From contig JACKHC010000001.1 in assembly GCA_020639235.1 (NCBI GenBank), positions 310,001-374,000 of the forward strand: a stretch of DNA of 64,000 bases, written 5' to 3'. Below are positions 61,630 through 64,000 of this stretch, piece by piece (position 1 is the stretch's first letter; each line of letters begins with the position of its first letter). The DNA is from Phycisphaeraceae bacterium. Lineage in GTDB: Bacteria > Planctomycetota > Phycisphaerae > Phycisphaerales > UBA1924. The notes under the pieces were generated by a model. It was not told the origin of the DNA. It did not search any database and was given only the letters and a program-made list of their open reading frames with translations. A program made the position numbers and the translations under genes.

Positions 61630-62538
61630 TCAATACACAAAGTTCGCCCACGGGTGATCCGCGTTGGTGATCGTCGAGAGGTCGCCATCAGCGGTGATGA
61701 TGGGGCCGTATTTGGTTCCGGCGCTCATGTTGTACTCCGCCGCGAAGCTGGTGAAGACGGTATTGCGTGCGACGAATGTGTTGGAAGCGGCGCTGATGCC
61801 GATATTCCCGATGGTGCCGGAGAGGTTGTTGTCCTCGACGCGCGTGTAGATCCCATTGGCCAGGACTCCATCGGTCGATGCGGAGGTCGCGCGGATATTG
61901 TTGCGTCGGATCAGGTTGGCGCTGCCCGACTGGATCGCGGATGAGCCGGCGGTCTCGATGGTGCAGTCTTCGACGGTGCAGGAGTCGAAGGTGCGGACCG
62001 TGATGCCCCCGTTGCCTATGAGCGTGCATCGGCGCATCGCGCCGTGATCGGAGAGCTGCACGCCCTGGGCGGTGTTGCCGGAGATCGCCAGGTCTTCGAG
62101 CACGCCGCCATCACCGACCATGAACACGCCGATGCCCGGCCAGTTGCGAATCTGTCCGTTCCTGATTGTTGGCGCCGAGTTGATCAGCCCGAGGCAAGAG
62201 ACTCCCGATGGTGTGCCTGATGCACCGGTGCCGTTGATCTCGAAGCCGTTGAGATCGATCGTCACGCCGTCGCTATCGACGCGGATCGCGGTTCGGCTCC
62301 CCAGCGCGTTGATGTTTCCCGTGAGGTAATATGAACCGGGCTGGGAGATCACGAACTGGGTTGTTGAGTTGCCCGGCGTGTTGGCCGCGTTGATCGCGAT
62401 TCTCGGCTCCAACTCGTCAAGTGTCTTCATCGTCGGCGCGACTGTTCCCGCAGGCGGGTTGAGATCCCCCGCGAATGACCATCCCACAAATACTGTGGCA
62501 AGAACTACGACGCCAAGCAAACCGGTACGGGTCTTCAT
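61630..62538 (-). CDS. Secreted right-handed beta-helix protein
   Basis: 302 residues. Signal peptide (1-23) followed by the conserved opening DLNPPAGTVAPTMKTLDELE, then ISQPGSYYLTGNI and pectate-lyase-like beta-helix rungs (GVTIDLNGFEI, GSANLIRRNNI, YTRVEDNNLSG). The C-terminus HPWANFVY matches the WDNF end of the two neighbouring proteins, so it may be a sorting or capping motif. AAAGGAAC precedes the ATG. No catalytic residues can be named. Confidence 0.8.
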   Translation of the reverse strand: MKTRTGLLGVVVLATVFVGWSFAGDLNPPAGTVAPTMKTLDELEPRIAINAANTPGNSTTQFVISQPGSYYLTGNINALGSRTAIRVDSDGVTIDLNGFEINGTGASGTPSGVSCLGLINSAPTIRNGQIRNWPGIGVFMVGDGGVLEDLAISGNTAQGVQLSDHGAMRRCTLIGNGGITVRTFDSCTVEDCTIETAGSSAIQSGSANLIRRNNIRATSASTDGVLANGIYTRVEDNNLSGTIGNIGISAASNTFVARNTVFTSFAAEYNMSAGTKYGPIITADGDLSTITNADHPWANFVY

Positions 62539-62570
62539 CTCTTGTTCCTTTCTTCCATGAAGATTGATAG

Positions 62571-63758
62571 CTAGAAGTTAAAATTGTCCCACGGCCCGGC
62601 GCCGATGGGTGAGGCCTGGATCGTCGCGACATCATTGCCGATCACCGTGCTGAATGGAGTCGGGCTGCCCTTTGTCGAGTTCCGGATGAACAGGTTGCCG
62701 GTTGAGGTCGCGAGAAACCCGATGTCATTGTCAGTGCAATGATTCCCGTCGATGCGTCCATCTGATCCGGTCACCGCGACCCCGGCGCCGTCCGCGATCG
62801 CGGTGCCGTTGCCATCGCACATGTTGCCGGTGACGAGCGCATCGCTGCTGACCTGGATGCCGTGTTCCGCGTTCGAGGAGGCGGCACAATCGAGAACTTT
62901 GCAGTTGGTCGAGGTCCCGATGCCGTTGCGGTCGTTGGAATACGCGGTGCAGCGCTCGACAAGACTCCCCGCGCCGACATTAATTCCGTCGAAAGTGTTG
63001 TCTCGTGCAGAACACTGCGTGACGGTGCTTGAGAATCCTGTCGAAATTCCGGCCGAGGCGTTCCCGGTCGCGGAACACTGGGCGATGACGCCATTGCCCG
63101 AAACGATGATGCCAACGGATGTGTTGTCGGAAGCGGCGCACCCTCGGACGGTGCTGCCCGAGGCGGCGCGGATACCGGACTGGTTGTTGTTAGCGACGCA
63201 GTTCTCGATCGTGGAGTTATCGCCGCAGAAGATGCCCGACAGTGTGTTGTCCAGGGTGGTGCACCCCTGGATCAGCGCATCATTGCCGAGGATGATTCCC
63301 TGATCGCCGCACGACATGGCGCGTACATTGATGACCGCGCACCCGCGGGCACCGAATCCCGATACACCGCTCTCGGCACATCCGAAGATCGTGCCGTTGA
63401 GCACCCGGACATTCTCTGCGGTGGACGCGATCGCGACGCCGTTATTGAAGAACCCGATCTCGGTGTTGCGGATCGTGAAGCCGCGCAGATCGAGGGTCAC
63501 ATTGTCGGCGTTGATCGTGATCGCATTCTGGCCGCTGACCAGCGCGCTGAAGTTGCCCGTGAGGTAATACGAGCCGGACTGGTTAACCACGATTGGCACG
63601 TCCGCCGGGTCGAACGGGATGCGCGGCTCGACCTCCTGGAGCGTCTTCATTGTCGGCATCACCGGTCCGGCGGGCGGATTCAGATCGCCGGCGAATGACG
63701 ACGCCACCAAGGCCGCCGCGATCATCCCGCCACCGATTACACCTGTGCGTGTCCGCAT
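62571..63758 (-). CDS. Secreted right-handed beta-helix protein, second copy
   Basis: 395 residues. Signal peptide (1-23), then DLNPPAGPVMPTMKTLQEVEPR, VVNQSGSYYLTGN and about ten rungs with Cys at a regular position (SGVSGFGARGCAVINV, ENCVANNNQSGIR, ERCTAYSNDRNGIG). The C-terminus is SPIGAGPWDNFNF. AAAGGAAT precedes the ATG, as in the neighbouring copy. The regular Cys could stack inside the helix. The role is unknown. Confidence 0.82.
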   Translation of the reverse strand: MRTRTGVIGGGMIAAALVASSFAGDLNPPAGPVMPTMKTLQEVEPRIPFDPADVPIVVNQSGSYYLTGNFSALVSGQNAITINADNVTLDLRGFTIRNTEIGFFNNGVAIASTAENVRVLNGTIFGCAESGVSGFGARGCAVINVRAMSCGDQGIILGNDALIQGCTTLDNTLSGIFCGDNSTIENCVANNNQSGIRAASGSTVRGCAASDNTSVGIIVSGNGVIAQCSATGNASAGISTGFSSTVTQCSARDNTFDGINVGAGSLVERCTAYSNDRNGIGTSTNCKVLDCAASSNAEHGIQVSSDALVTGNMCDGNGTAIADGAGVAVTGSDGRIDGNHCTDNDIGFLATSTGNLFIRNSTKGSPTPFSTVIGNDVATIQASPIGAGPWDNFNF

Positions 63759-63786
63759 CGTTCATTCCTTTCGCCAAAGTCGTTTC

Positions 63787-64000
63787 TCAGAACTCGAAGT
63801 TGTCCCACGCGCCGGCGCCCACTGGCGAGGTTTGGATCGTGCCGGAGTCGTTGCCCGCGGCGAGGTTGAAGTTCGCTACCGAGTTCCCCGACGCGGAACA
63901 ACGCACAATGAGGTTCCCGTTGGAGATCACGCGAACTCCATAATCGTTGTCGGTCAAAGTGTTGGACTCGATCCGGCAATCGCTCCCCGAACCGTAGATG
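63787..64000 (-). CDS. Secreted right-handed beta-helix protein, third copy, N-terminus outside window
   Basis: Only the last 70 residues are visible. They include ESNTLTDNDYGVRVISNGNLI, NSVANFNLAAGNDSGTI and the end SPVGAGAWDNFEF, close to the second copy. The start codon lies beyond 64000. Its presence makes at least three consecutive paralogues on the minus strand. Confidence 0.85.
   Translation of the reverse strand, partial: IYGSGSDCRIESNTLTDNDYGVRVISNGNLIVRCSASGNSVANFNLAAGNDSGTIQTSPVGAGAWDNFEF

Overview
The window comes from a GC-rich bacterium, most likely a planctomycete of the Phycisphaerae type. I infer this from the combination of a MoxR/DUF58/BatA-like/VWA operon with squalene-cyclase-like secreted proteins, a family of membrane proteins ending in a CPECG zinc ribbon, secreted beta-helix proteins that begin with a signal peptide plus DLNPPAG, FG-GAP proteins, and an RNase E/G followed by dxr and rseP. 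No rRNA, tRNA or CRISPR array was seen.

Layout. 1-4.6 kb: a truncated FG-GAP protein diverges from a periplasmic trypsin-like protease and a secreted DUF3352-like protein. 4.5-8.3 kb (minus): exonuclease/endonuclease/phosphatase-fold protein, DUF4230 protein, membrane protein, GGDEF protein. 8.4-24.6 kb (minus): a long run ptsI-like EI, rne/rng, dxr, three tandem zinc-ribbon membrane proteins, rseP, alpha/beta hydrolase, deoC, one more zinc-ribbon gene, a frameshifted aldehyde dehydrogenase, a GxxExxY nuclease-like gene and a half-length aldehyde dehydrogenase. 25-27.5 kb (plus): rho and two unknown genes. 27.5-28.6 kb (minus): rplM-rpsI. 28.9-31 kb (plus): CPBP membrane protease and a small cassette gene. 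31-34.6 kb (minus): M32 carboxypeptidase, squalene-cyclase-like protein, rsmE. 34.7-47.8 kb (plus): acidic tail-anchored protein, 2-hydroxyacid dehydrogenase, comEC, ybeY, CorC-like protein, two zinc-ribbon proteins, cysS, ClpP/NfeD-like protease, tmk, a small gene, FKBP lipoprotein. 47.8-61.5 kb (minus): the eight-gene MoxR operon. 61.6-64 kb (minus): three tandem beta-helix proteins.

The most unusual feature is a set of small insertion-like cassettes sitting between housekeeping genes. One repeat family (outer end TTCACCACAGAGG, built of CACAGAG heptamers) forms inverted pairs around a GxxExxY gene (9334-9801), around a small membrane-protein gene (30516-31085) and around no gene (14193-14335). 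A second, hairpin-forming repeat family (CCCCTCACCC ... CCCTCTCC ... GGAGAGGG) brackets the zinc-ribbon genes at 11.4-12.2 kb and 16.5-18.6 kb. Removing these cassettes restores plain operons (deoC-ald-ald and dxr-rseP), which suggests repeated insertion of small repeat-bounded genes next to stop codons of pre-existing genes.

Start sites use either a clear Shine-Dalgarno sequence or a TANNNT box 6-7 bases before the start codon, which suggests that some genes are transcribed without a leader.
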